Assembly: GCF_000024865.1 (NCBI RefSeq)
Contig: NC_013595.1
Coordinates: 9,982,001 to 10,046,000 of the forward strand
Length of the DNA: 64,000 bases
From: Streptosporangium roseum DSM 43021
GTDB taxonomy: Bacteria > Actinomycetota > Actinomycetes > Streptosporangiales > Streptosporangiaceae
Direction of reading: 5' to 3'
In this document: piece by piece, positions 43,145-51,309 of the stretch
How positions within the stretch are numbered: the first letter of the stretch is position 1
Layout: the number at the start of each line of letters is the position of its first letter
Notes under the pieces: model-generated
Database searches by the model: none
What the model was told of the DNA's origin: nothing
What the model saw: the letters and a program-made list of their open reading frames with translations, nothing else
Made by a program: the position numbers and the translations under genes

Positions 43145-43750
43145 TCAACCAGACGGGGGTGCCGGGGTCTCGGACATCCATGTCCCGGGCATCCATGTCT
43201 CGTGCAGGTGCCGCCAGCGCAGTCCGTGCGGAGCCGCCGGATCGCGCAGGAACACCGCGGTGGAGCGGCGATTCCGGTCCGCGCCCGTACCGCGCTGCCA
43301 CTCCTGGTAGGCGGCCACGAGCAGCGAGCCGTCCGCCGCCACCAGCTCCACCTCGCGGATCCGTATCTCGATCCCCGGCGTACGGCCGTGCTCGGCCTCG
43401 ACCCAGGCCAGCACCTGATCGCGGGTCAGCGACGGGCCGTCCGGCCCGCTGAGCGTGAAGCCCGGCAGGAGTGACCCGGCGAAGGCGTCGAACTCCTCGG
43501 CGGTGCGCGGCGCTCTCCCCGACAGCCAGCGTTCGATGACCTCGTGCAGCCGGACGATCTCCGCCCGGCAGGCCGCCGCGACGTCCGCCTCGCGGGACCT
43601 CCCGTCCGCCGCCTCCCGAACGCTCCCGGCATCCGCCTCGCGGGACCTCCCGTCCGCCGCCTCCCGAACGCCCCCGGCGTCCGTCCCGTGAACGCTCCCG
43701 GCGACCGTCCCGCGCGCCGTACCGCCCGCCGCCTCGTGTGGCCCGGTCAT
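43145..43750 (-). CDS. NTF2-like protein with a repeat-containing N-terminal extension
   Basis: A 201-residue protein. Its C-terminal ~130 residues form an NTF2-like domain: EIVRLHEVIERWLSGRAPRT, then DAFAGSLLPGFTLSGPDG, with the strand LVAAYQEWQRGTGADRNRR. The first ~65 residues are low-complexity and include two 16-residue copies of the sequence VREAADGRSREADxGS. The start overlaps the stop of the NmrA gene by ATGA (43747-43750), so the pair is co-translated. The extension may be dispensable. Confidence 0.75.
   Translation of the reverse strand: MTGPHEAAGGTARGTVAGSVHGTDAGGVREAADGRSREADAGSVREAADGRSREADVAAACRAEIVRLHEVIERWLSGRAPRTAEEFDAFAGSLLPGFTLSGPDGPSLTRDQVLAWVEAEHGRTPGIEIRIREVELVAADGSLLVAAYQEWQRGTGADRNRRSTAVFLRDPAAPHGLRWRHLHETWMPGTWMSETPAPPSG
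43584..43679. repeat. 48-bp tandem repeat within the NTF2-like gene
   Basis: Two adjacent copies, 43584-43631 and 43632-43679, almost identical; each encodes 16 residues, so the reading frame is preserved. Confidence 0.8.
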
Positions 43751-44661
43751 CGGGCGGTCCCGGCGAGGAGGCGCCAGGGGCGGGCGGCGATCCAGGTGCG
43801 CAGGGGCGTGAGCCTGATGCCCAGCGTCTCCTCCACCGCCTGGCGGTCCACGCCGTACAGGGTCTCGCCGGCGCCGGCGATCCACCGGTAGGTCGAGGCC
43901 ACGCCGGCCGCAGCCGGGGCGCCGAGCGCGTGGGCCAGACCCGCCTCGAACCCGGCGGGGTCCTGGGCGGCGTAGTCGACCCGGTGGCCCAGCTCAGCGG
44001 TGAAGGCCGCGGCCAGTTCCGGGCCGGTCACCGTGTCGGGACCGCCGAGGTCCAGGACGGTGCCGGCCAGGCCGTCCCGGGTGAGGGCGGCCACCGTCGC
44101 CGCGGCGAGGTCGTCGTGGCTGAGCCACGCGACCGGGGAGCGGGCGGGCAGCGGGTAGCGCAGCACGCCGTCGTGGACGAGCGGCCCCGCCACCCAGGGC
44201 GCGCAGAGGTTGTCGAGGTAGATCGGCGGACGCAGGACGACGGTGGGCACGCCCGAGCCGAGCATCGCGGTCGCGGCGGCCCGCCTGGTCTCGAACGCCG
44301 CCACCCCCGTCACGGCCTCCGGCAGCCGGTTGCCGGTGTTGAACACCAGGCGCCGCAGGCCGGAGGCGAGCGCCGCGTCGGCGACGTTGCGCACGTAGGA
44401 GGCGACCCGCTCCGGCTCGTAGATCATGGGCAGCAGGACCGAGGCGTGCGTCGTGCCCGCGAAGGCCGCCTTGGCCTGCTCGGGGTCGCCGAGGTCGGCG
44501 ACGAAGGGTTCCACCCCTTCCGGGAGGCGGTCGCGGCCCTCCGCCGAGCGGGTCAGCCCGCGCACGCGGTGGCCCCGCGCCAGCAACCGCCGGGCGACGG
44601 CGCCGCCCTGTGCTCCCGCCGCACCGACCACAAGGTGCCGCTGCCGCTCGATCGATGTCAT
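43747..44661 (-). CDS. NmrA-like NAD(P)-binding protein
   Basis: A 304-residue atypical short-chain dehydrogenase. The Rossmann motif is HLVVGAAGAQGGAVARRLLA (~9-28), then VRGLTRSAEGRDRLPEGVEP and LRRLVFNTGN. The catalytic YxxxK is not evident, as usual for NmrA redox-sensor proteins and quinone-reductase-like members. GGAG lies eight bases before ATG 44661. It is divergent from an AraC regulator, the probable activator, and translationally coupled to the downstream NTF2-like gene. Confidence 0.85.
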   Translation of the reverse strand: MTSIERQRHLVVGAAGAQGGAVARRLLARGHRVRGLTRSAEGRDRLPEGVEPFVADLGDPEQAKAAFAGTTHASVLLPMIYEPERVASYVRNVADAALASGLRRLVFNTGNRLPEAVTGVAAFETRRAAATAMLGSGVPTVVLRPPIYLDNLCAPWVAGPLVHDGVLRYPLPARSPVAWLSHDDLAAATVAALTRDGLAGTVLDLGGPDTVTGPELAAAFTAELGHRVDYAAQDPAGFEAGLAHALGAPAAAGVASTYRWIAGAGETLYGVDRQAVEETLGIRLTPLRTWIAARPWRLLAGTAR

Positions 44662-44764
44662 CACGCACTCCGTCACTGGGGATTCGGTGGATCGGAGACC
44701 AGTCTGCGTGCTCCGGTTCGATACGATCGATATACATTTGTCTCTTGATGCTTAAGGATCGTCC

Positions 44765-45748
44765 GTGGAGTGCGACGGAGACCTGCTGAGCGAGCTGCTC
44801 GCCCCGCTGCGCCTGCACGGCGTCTTCCAGAGCCGCTGGTCGGCGCGGGCGCCCTGGGGCGTGGCGGGCGAGAGCGAGCACTGCGCGATTCTGCACTACG
44901 TGCAGGAAGGCGAGTGCACGGTGGAGCTGCCCGAGGCGGCGGGGCCGATCCGGCTGCGCGCCGGCGACCTGGCCGTCTTCCCCCACGGCAGCGCGCACCG
45001 GCTCGCCGACCGGCCCGGCCGCCCCACCGTCCCGCTGTCCGGGCTCCTCCCCGGACGGCGGCCCGGCACCGTGCGCACCGTCGAGATCGACGGCCCGGGG
45101 CCGGTCACGACCATGCTGTGCGGCGGCCTGCACTACGACGGAGCCGCCACGGCCCCGCTGTACCGGGCGCTGCCCGCGGTGTTCGTGCTCGACCGGCCGA
45201 TGCTGGAGAGGCAGCCGCTGCTGGCCGACACGCTGCGGGGGCTGACCTGCGAGTGGGCGGACGGCGAGCCCGGGGCGGGGCTGGTGGCGCTACGGGCGTT
45301 CGAGCTGACGTTCGTGCTCGCCCTGCGCGCCGTGCTCAGCGAGCTCACGTTCGGCGAGCCGGTGCTGCGCGCGCTGCGCCACCCGGCGATCAGCAGGGCG
45401 CTGCTGGCCGTACACAGCCGGTTCGCCGAACCATGGACGCTGGAGTCGCTGGCGGCGGAGGCCGGGCTGTCACGGTCGGCCTTCGCCGCGACCTTCCGCG
45501 ATCTCGTCGGCGAGCCGCCGATGCGCCATCTGACCGGCCGCCGGATGCAGGAGGCGGCACGGTTGCTGACCGAGACGACGCTGGCGCAGAACCGCGTCTC
45601 CGAACGCGTCGGCTACCGGTCCGGCGTCGGCTTCCACCTCGCCTTCCGCACCTGGTGCGGTCAGACGCCCGGCGAGTATCGCCGTTCGCGCCAGAGTGCG
45701 GGCCCGTCCGCCGGGGAGCACCGCCGCGCGTCCCGGCGGGCGCCGTGA
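44765..45748 (+). CDS. AraC family transcriptional regulator (cupin type)
   Basis: A 327-residue regulator. An N-terminal cupin sensor (HCAILHYVQEGECTVELPEA, LRAGDLAVFPHGSAHRLADR) is followed by two helix-turn-helix units: WTLESLAAEAGLSRSAFAAT with FRDLVGEPPMRHLTGRRMQE, then VSERVGYRSGVGFHLAFRTW. Such proteins usually activate an adjacent oxidoreductase operon, here the divergent NmrA pair. GTG 44765 has AAGGA six bases upstream. The gap contains CGATACGATCGATATAC-type dyad sequence that may be the binding site. Confidence 0.9.
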   Translation: MECDGDLLSELLAPLRLHGVFQSRWSARAPWGVAGESEHCAILHYVQEGECTVELPEAAGPIRLRAGDLAVFPHGSAHRLADRPGRPTVPLSGLLPGRRPGTVRTVEIDGPGPVTTMLCGGLHYDGAATAPLYRALPAVFVLDRPMLERQPLLADTLRGLTCEWADGEPGAGLVALRAFELTFVLALRAVLSELTFGEPVLRALRHPAISRALLAVHSRFAEPWTLESLAAEAGLSRSAFAATFRDLVGEPPMRHLTGRRMQEAARLLTETTLAQNRVSERVGYRSGVGFHLAFRTWCGQTPGEYRRSRQSAGPSAGEHRRASRRAP

Positions 45749-45775
45749 CGGGCGTGACGCCGCGGGTCGCGAGGC

Positions 45776-46510
45776 TCAGCCGGAATCGGCGTTGAAGGAC
45801 AGCTCGGAGGTGACGCGGTAGCGGTCGCCCCGGTAGATGGAGCGGGTGAACTCGACGATCCGGCCGCCGGCGTCGCGGGTGGTGCGCTCGAAGAGCAGGG
45901 CCGGGGCGTGCTGGGGCACGTGCAGCAGGGCGGCCTCGGTCTCGTCGGTGACGGTGGGCTCTATGGTCTGCACGGCCGTGCGGACGTCGACGTCGAACCG
46001 TTCCCGCAGGAGCCGGTAGAACGATCCCGACTCCATGTCGGCCGGGAGCAGGCCGTCCACCAGGGCGTGCGGCAGGTGGATGCGCTCGATCGCCATGGGT
46101 TCGTCGTCGACGACGCGCAGCCGTACGACCCGCAGGACGGGGTCGGCGGGAGAGAGCTGGAGACGGGTGGCGAGCCGCGCGCCGGCGGGGGCGGAGCCGA
46201 AGTCCAGGATCCGGCTGAGCCAGGTGCCCTCCGCCGGTGGCGCGTAGAACGAGTTGCCGGTCGTCGAGGCGAGCGCCTGGGTGACCCGGTGGGGGCCGGT
46301 GAACGTGCCGCGCCCGTGCTCGCGGACCAGCAGGCCCGACCTGACCAGGTCGTCGATCGCCGCGCGCACCGTGGGCCGGGAGACGCCGAGCTCCTTGCAG
46401 AGATCCCGCTCGGAGGGGATCGCCTCACCCGGCTTCATGTCGGCGATGAAGTCGAGCAGGACGTCGCGCACCCGGTCGCGCTTGAGCCCGGACCTCATGT
46501 TTAGCGTCAC
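45776..46510 (-). CDS. GntR (HutC subfamily) repressor of the das-like operon
   Basis: A 244-residue regulator. The winged helix is AIPSERDLCKELGVSRPTVR, then SGLLVREHGRGTFTG; the UTRA effector domain follows, with VVDDEPMAIERIHLPHALVD and the end IVEFTRSIYRGDRYRV. HutC/UTRA proteins sense sugars, sugar phosphates or histidine intermediates. It is divergent from an ABC operon for N-acetylglucosamine oligomers, the arrangement of DasR and dasABC, although the sequence is not close enough to call it DasR. GTG 46510 (AAGG seven bases upstream) or ATG 46498 is the start. Confidence 0.88.
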   Translation of the reverse strand: MTLNMRSGLKRDRVRDVLLDFIADMKPGEAIPSERDLCKELGVSRPTVRAAIDDLVRSGLLVREHGRGTFTGPHRVTQALASTTGNSFYAPPAEGTWLSRILDFGSAPAGARLATRLQLSPADPVLRVVRLRVVDDEPMAIERIHLPHALVDGLLPADMESGSFYRLLRERFDVDVRTAVQTIEPTVTDETEAALLHVPQHAPALLFERTTRDAGGRIVEFTRSIYRGDRYRVTSELSFNADSG

Positions 46511-46518
46511 GCCTTCAC

Positions 46519-46635
46519 CTTACCAAGATCTTACCTGTTTGTTACCACTCATCCGGAGAAGGCCGTTCAAGAAGGGGCCTTGACGGCACAACTGGTTAGA
46601 GCCACCCTATGCGGAGCAGGCCAATTACTTACCAA
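46519..46635. promoter_or_regulatory. Candidate GntR operators upstream of the das-like operon
   Basis: The octamer CTTACCAA occurs at 46519-46526 (within CTTACCAAGATCTTACC) and at 46628-46635; GTTACCA recurs at 46541. The first copy overlaps the regulator's own leader and the second lies ~22 bp before the binding-protein gene, as expected for joint control of divergent genes. Confidence 0.5.
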
Positions 46636-46657
46636 TAACTGACCTCTGGGAGTACCG

Positions 46658-47926
46658 ATGGGGTACCGCCTCCATGCCACCGCGGCAGTGCTGACGCTCG
46701 CCGCCTGCCTCACCGCGTGCGGCTCCTCCGAGCCCTCCGCCTCCACCGGCACCGGCCGGAGCTCCACCGGCCTGACCGTGTGGATCATGAGGGACAGCTT
46801 CTCCGACGCGGTTCTCGACCGCTTCCGCACCGGTTTCCGGGCCTCCCACCCCGGCACCACCCTCGACATCCAGATCCAGGAGTGGGACGGCATCGGCCAG
46901 AAGGTGACCAGCGCCCTGGCCAGCAACGACGCCCCGGACGTCATCGAGGTCGGGAACACCCAGGTCGCCGAGTACGCCGCCAGCGGCGGGGTGAAGGACC
47001 TCACCGACAAGGTGGCCGACCTCGGCGGCGGCGACTGGCTGCCCGGACTGGCCGAACCCGGCAAGGTCGACGGACGCCAGTACGGCATCCCCTGGTACGC
47101 CGCCAACCGCGTCGTCATCTACAACAAGGACCTGTTCGCCAAGGCCGGGATCACCGCTCCGCCCAGGACCCGGCAGGAGTGGCTGGAGGTCACGGCCAAG
47201 CTCGACAAGGGCGGCGACCAGGGCATCTACCTGCCCGGACAGAACTGGTACACCCTCGCGGGGTTCATCTGGGACGAGGGAGGCGACCTCGCGGTCAACC
47301 AGGGTGGCACCTGGAAGGGCGGGCTGGGCACTCCCCAGGCACTGGCCGGCGTCCGGTTCTACGCGTCCTTGCAGGCGCTGGGCGAGGGTCCCAAGGACTC
47401 CGACGAGGCCAGGCCGCCGCAGTTCGACGTCTTCGCCAAGGGCGACGTCGCCCAGCTCATCGCCGCGCCCGGCGGCGCGACCGCCATCGAGAAGGCCAAC
47501 CCGGAGCTGAAGGGCAAGCTCGGTTTCTTCCCGATCCCCGGCAAGTCCGCCGACCGGCCGGGCGCGGTGTTCACCGGCGGCTCCGACCTGATCATCCCGG
47601 AGGCCTCGAAGAACCAGGAGGCGGCCTACGAGGTCGTCAAGGCGCTGACCGGCGAGAGGTTCCAGACCGACATGGCCAGGGAGATGCGCTACGTGCCCAA
47701 CCGGGTCTCCTTCGCGGGCGTCCTGGACGGCGACGAGGCGGCCGCCGCGATGGCCGCGGGCGCCGCCAACGGGCACGCCACCCCCAACTCCCCCAACTGG
47801 GCCGCGGTCGAGGCCAAGAACCTGATCAAGGAGTACCTCACGAAGGTGCTCACCGGCGGCGACCCCGCCGTCGAGGCGGGCAAGGCCGACCAGAGCATCG
47901 CCGAGATCCTGAACACCACGTCCTGA
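46658..47926 (+). CDS. dasA: ABC sugar-binding lipoprotein, DasA/NgcE-like
   Basis: A 422-residue extracellular solute-binding protein. The lipoprotein signal MGYRLHATAAVLTLAACLTA ends at the lipobox cysteine (LTAC, Cys ~21). Family 1 binding-protein features include WDGIGQKVTSALASNDAPDV, then IEVGNTQVAEYAASGG and YGIPWYAANRVVIYNKDLFA, close in style to DasA, the chitobiose-binding protein of Streptomyces. GGGAG lies five bases before ATG 46658. It is the first gene of an ABC importer operon followed by a GH20 hexosaminidase, which supports chitobiose or GlcNAc oligomers as ligand. Confidence 0.85.
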   Translation: MGYRLHATAAVLTLAACLTACGSSEPSASTGTGRSSTGLTVWIMRDSFSDAVLDRFRTGFRASHPGTTLDIQIQEWDGIGQKVTSALASNDAPDVIEVGNTQVAEYAASGGVKDLTDKVADLGGGDWLPGLAEPGKVDGRQYGIPWYAANRVVIYNKDLFAKAGITAPPRTRQEWLEVTAKLDKGGDQGIYLPGQNWYTLAGFIWDEGGDLAVNQGGTWKGGLGTPQALAGVRFYASLQALGEGPKDSDEARPPQFDVFAKGDVAQLIAAPGGATAIEKANPELKGKLGFFPIPGKSADRPGAVFTGGSDLIIPEASKNQEAAYEVVKALTGERFQTDMAREMRYVPNRVSFAGVLDGDEAAAAMAAGAANGHATPNSPNWAAVEAKNLIKEYLTKVLTGGDPAVEAGKADQSIAEILNTTS

Positions 47927-48053
47927 CCCCCGGCGCGGGCCCGGACCGCCCGCACCGGCCGTCCCGCCCCCGCCGATCGGCGCCGGTCCCCCGTCCCCCG
48001 GCCGCTCCCGCCGCCCCACCCCCGTCCCCGCCGGCTCCCACCCGAGGAGTGCC

Positions 48054-49034
48054 ATGCCCGCTGCCTCCCAGACCCCGACCCGGCGGCGCGCCCACGAGCA
48101 GGACGCCCCCGTGCCCGCGCCGCGGCTCCGCGCGCGCCCGCGCCGGCCGACCGCCCTGTGGCCGTACCTGCTGATCACCCCCACCCTGGCGGGCACCGCC
48201 TACCTGCTCCTGTATCCGCTGATCCGCAGCGTCGTCATCTCCTTCCAGCACTTCCGGACCGGCGAGCTGATCCGGGGCGGGGCGGCGCTCGTCGGCCTGG
48301 ACAACTACCGGGAGGTGCTCGGCAGCCCGGAGTTCTGGGCCGTGGTCCGCAGGACCCTCGTCTGGACGGCCGTCAACGTCGTCCTGATCATGGTGATCTC
48401 CACGGCGGTCGCACTGATGATCACCCGCCTGCGGCGGAGGATGCGCCTGGCCGTGATGAGCGGTCTGGTGCTCACCTGGGCGACCCCGGTCCTCGCCGCC
48501 ACCACGATCTTCCAGTGGCTCTTCCAGTCCCGGCTGGGGGTGGTCAACTGGCTGCTGGTCACCCTCGGATTCGAGTCGTTCCGGGACTACACCTGGTTCG
48601 CCGACGGCACCTCCACCTTCGTCATCCTCGTCGCCCTGGTCGTCTGGCAGTCCGTGCCCTTCGCCGCGCTCACCCTCTACGCGGGCCTGACCACGATCCC
48701 CGCCGAGCTGTACGAGGCGGCGCGGATCGACGGGGCGACCGGGCGGCAGGTCTTCGCCGACGTCACCTTCCCGATCCTGCGGCCGCTGTTCGGGCTGATC
48801 GCCTCCCTGGAGGTGATCTGGGTGTTCAAGTGCTTCGCCCAGATCTGGGCGATCAGCCGGGGCGGCCCGGGAGGGGCGACCACCACCCTGCCCGTCTACG
48901 CGTTCCAGGTCGCGCAGTCACTCCACAAGTACGACCTCGGCTCCGCGATCTCCACCCTGACCGTACTGATCCTCGTCGCCGTCCTGATCACCCATCTCCG
49001 GCGGATGCTCAAGCACGAAGGAGAGCAGCTGTGA
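48054..49034 (+). CDS. dasB: ABC sugar permease, DasB-like
   Basis: A 326-residue inner-membrane subunit. An N-terminal Arg/Pro-rich stretch precedes six predicted helices, and the cytoplasmic EAA loop is YEAARIDGATGRQVFADVTF, which contacts the ATPase. It pairs with the next gene, whose GTG start overlaps its stop (GTGA at 49031-49034). No ATP-binding subunit is encoded here; in das systems a shared ATPase (MsiK) serves several importers. Confidence 0.9.
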   Translation: MPAASQTPTRRRAHEQDAPVPAPRLRARPRRPTALWPYLLITPTLAGTAYLLLYPLIRSVVISFQHFRTGELIRGGAALVGLDNYREVLGSPEFWAVVRRTLVWTAVNVVLIMVISTAVALMITRLRRRMRLAVMSGLVLTWATPVLAATTIFQWLFQSRLGVVNWLLVTLGFESFRDYTWFADGTSTFVILVALVVWQSVPFAALTLYAGLTTIPAELYEAARIDGATGRQVFADVTFPILRPLFGLIASLEVIWVFKCFAQIWAISRGGPGGATTTLPVYAFQVAQSLHKYDLGSAISTLTVLILVAVLITHLRRMLKHEGEQL

Positions 49035-49876
49035 CCGCCCCGACGCCCGGCCGCCGGCTGCGCCGCGTGCCGCTGAACCTCGCCGCCCTGACCGTCCTGG
49101 CCGTCTCGGTCTTCCCCGTCTACTGGATGGTGCTGACCGCGTTCAAGCCCACCCGGGACATCCAGGCGCGGACCCCGGGCTTCTGGCCCGCCCACCCCAC
49201 CCTGGAGCACTTCGCGACCGCGGTCAGCGCGGACGGCTTCTGGACGTTCTGGCGCAACAGCCTCACCGTCACCGTCGGCGCGGTGCTGCTGGCCCTGGCG
49301 GTCGCGCTGCTCGCCGCGTTCGCGGTGGCCCGGATGCGCTGGCGGGGGCGGCGGGGGTTCATCCTGATGGTCTTCATCGCCCAGATGGCGCCCTGGGAGG
49401 CGCTGCTGGTGTCGATGTTCATCATCGCCCGTGACACCGGCATGCTCGACAGGCTGTCGATGCTCACCCTGGTCTACTTCATGACCACGCTGCCGTTCAC
49501 CATCGTGACCCTGCGCGGCTTCCTCGCCGCGATCCCGGCGGAGCTGGAGGAGGCCGCGCAGATGGACGGCTGCGGCCGGACGGCGGCCTTCCGCCGGGTG
49601 GTCCTGCCTCTGCTCGCCCCCGGCCTGATGTCCACCTCGCTGTTCGGCTTCATCACCGCCTGGAACGAGTTCGCCTTCGCCAACGCGCTGATCATCAAGA
49701 ACCAGGACGACCGGACCCTGCCCGTCTGGCTCTCCTCCTTCAGCAACGTCTTCGGCACCGACTGGGGCGCCACCATGGCCGCCTCCACCCTCTTCATGCT
49801 CCCGGTGCTGCTCGTCTTCCTGGTCCTGCAGCGCCGGGTCACCTCAGGGATGATCGCCGGCGCCGTCAAGGGGTGA
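49031..49876 (+). CDS. dasC: ABC sugar permease, DasC-like
   Basis: A 281-residue permease with six predicted helices. It has an N-terminal helix (NLAALTVLAVSVFPVYWMVL) and EAA loop EEAAQMDGCGRTAAFRRVVL. The segment TAWNEFAFANALI is typical of carbohydrate importers of this family. It overlaps the preceding permease gene by 4 bp. Together with the binding protein and an external ATPase it would import the products of chitin degradation. Confidence 0.9.
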   Translation: MTAPTPGRRLRRVPLNLAALTVLAVSVFPVYWMVLTAFKPTRDIQARTPGFWPAHPTLEHFATAVSADGFWTFWRNSLTVTVGAVLLALAVALLAAFAVARMRWRGRRGFILMVFIAQMAPWEALLVSMFIIARDTGMLDRLSMLTLVYFMTTLPFTIVTLRGFLAAIPAELEEAAQMDGCGRTAAFRRVVLPLLAPGLMSTSLFGFITAWNEFAFANALIIKNQDDRTLPVWLSSFSNVFGTDWGATMAASTLFMLPVLLVFLVLQRRVTSGMIAGAVKG

Positions 49877-49956
49877 GCGGGCACCGCCCGTTCCGCCCAT
49901 GTCCTCTCGCCTCCGTCAGAGCGCGCCCCGGCGGGCGCCGTGAAGGGAAGAACAAC

Positions 49957-51225
49957 GTGATCATTCCGCGGCCGCAGGAACAGGCCGTCCTCGGGGGCTC
50001 CGCCGCGTTCCGGCCGGACGACCTACGGCTGGCGCCCGACGACCCGTCCCTCGGCGAGGAGGGCTACCGCCTCGACGTCACCCCCGGGGGCGTCGAGCTG
50101 ACCGCCGGAGGACCGGCCGGCCGGTTCTACGGTTCGAAGACCCTCTCCCAGCTCGGGCCGCTGGTGCCGTACGGGACGATCGAGGACCGGCCGAGGTTCG
50201 CCTGGCGCGGGGTCATGCTCGACGTCGCCCGCCACTTCATGCCCAAGGCGTTCGTGCTGCGCCTCATCGACCTGCTCGCCGAGCACAAGCTCAACGTCCT
50301 GCACCTGCACCTGACCGACGACCAGGGCTGGCGGCTGGAGATCAAGCGCCATCCCCGGCTCACGGAGGTGGGCGCGCGGCGCGGCGGGTTCTACACGCAC
50401 GACGACATCCGCGAGATCGTCGCTTACGCGGCCGACCGGTTCGTCACCGTGGTGCCCGAGATCGAGATGCCCGGCCACGCCCAGGCCGCCGTCGCCGCCT
50501 ACCCCCTGCTGGGCAACGATCCCTCCCGGGACCTGCAGGTCTGGTCGGAGTGGGGGATCAGCGAGCACGTCCTGAACCTGGAGGAGTCCACGATCCGCTT
50601 CTGCCAGGACGTGCTCGACGAGGTCGTCGGGCTGTTCCCGGGCAGGTACGTGCACGTCGGCGGCGACGAGTGTCCCGTCACCGAGTGGGAGCGCAGCCCC
50701 GGGGCGCGGCGGCGGCTGGCGGAGCTGGGGCTGCGACCGCGGGACGCGTGCGCCTGGTTCATCGGCCGGATGGCCTCCCACCTGGAGAGCCACTCGCGCG
50801 AGCTGGTCTGCTGGGACGAGCCCGACCGCGAGCCCACCCCCGGCACGACCGTCATGGTGTGGCGGGACGAGCAGGCCGACCGGGGAGACAACGACGTCAT
50901 CCTGGCGCCGCACACGCGGACCTACTTCGACTACCGCCCGTCGGCCGACCCGGGCCACCCGCCCGCCCAGGAACGCGTCCTCACCCTGGCCGACACCTAC
51001 GCCTTCGCGCCCGACCCGGCCGCGCGCGGCGTCCAGTGCCAGCTCTGGACCGAATACATGCCCACCCCCGAGCAGGTCGAGTACATGGCCTTCCCCCGGA
51101 TGTGCGCCTTCGCGGAGGTCGCCTGGGGATCGCCCGGCGACTATCCCGACTTCCTCCTGCGGCTCGACGCCCACCTCGCCCGGCTGAGCGCCCGGGGCGT
51201 CCGCGTCGGCCCGCTCGTCCCATGA
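49957..51225 (+). CDS. GH20 beta-N-acetylhexosaminidase, without signal peptide
   Basis: A 422-residue glycosidase. A short N-terminal GH20b-like domain is followed by the catalytic barrel: WRGVMLDVARHFMPKAFVLR, HLHLTDDQGWRLEIKRHP, VVPEIEMPGHAQAAVAAYP and the catalytic Asp-Glu pair in VHVGGDECPV (~236-240), ending in the tryptophan motif VQCQLWTEYM. It releases terminal GlcNAc. No signal peptide is seen, so it probably splits imported chitobiose in the cytoplasm. GAAGGGAAG precedes GTG 49957. It is the fourth gene after the permeases, like dasD. Confidence 0.9.
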   Translation: MIIPRPQEQAVLGGSAAFRPDDLRLAPDDPSLGEEGYRLDVTPGGVELTAGGPAGRFYGSKTLSQLGPLVPYGTIEDRPRFAWRGVMLDVARHFMPKAFVLRLIDLLAEHKLNVLHLHLTDDQGWRLEIKRHPRLTEVGARRGGFYTHDDIREIVAYAADRFVTVVPEIEMPGHAQAAVAAYPLLGNDPSRDLQVWSEWGISEHVLNLEESTIRFCQDVLDEVVGLFPGRYVHVGGDECPVTEWERSPGARRRLAELGLRPRDACAWFIGRMASHLESHSRELVCWDEPDREPTPGTTVMVWRDEQADRGDNDVILAPHTRTYFDYRPSADPGHPPAQERVLTLADTYAFAPDPAARGVQCQLWTEYMPTPEQVEYMAFPRMCAFAEVAWGSPGDYPDFLLRLDAHLARLSARGVRVGPLVP

Positions 51226-51309
51226 ATCCCGCCCGTCCATGAATCCCGCCCGTCCGTGAATCCCGGAGGGGCAACCAGGTCTCGGGGAGCAACCAGGAAA
51301 GGAAAGAGA

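Noticed and set aside
42489..43301. 270-codon minus-strand gene upstream of soxR
   Set aside because: Low-information Arg/Gly/Ala-rich sequence, no family or ribosome site, and it overlaps the better supported NTF2-like gene.
46586..46606. DasR-type dre operator
   Set aside because: ACTGGTTAGAGCCA shares only the half ACTGGT with the dre palindrome and loses the rest of the symmetry.
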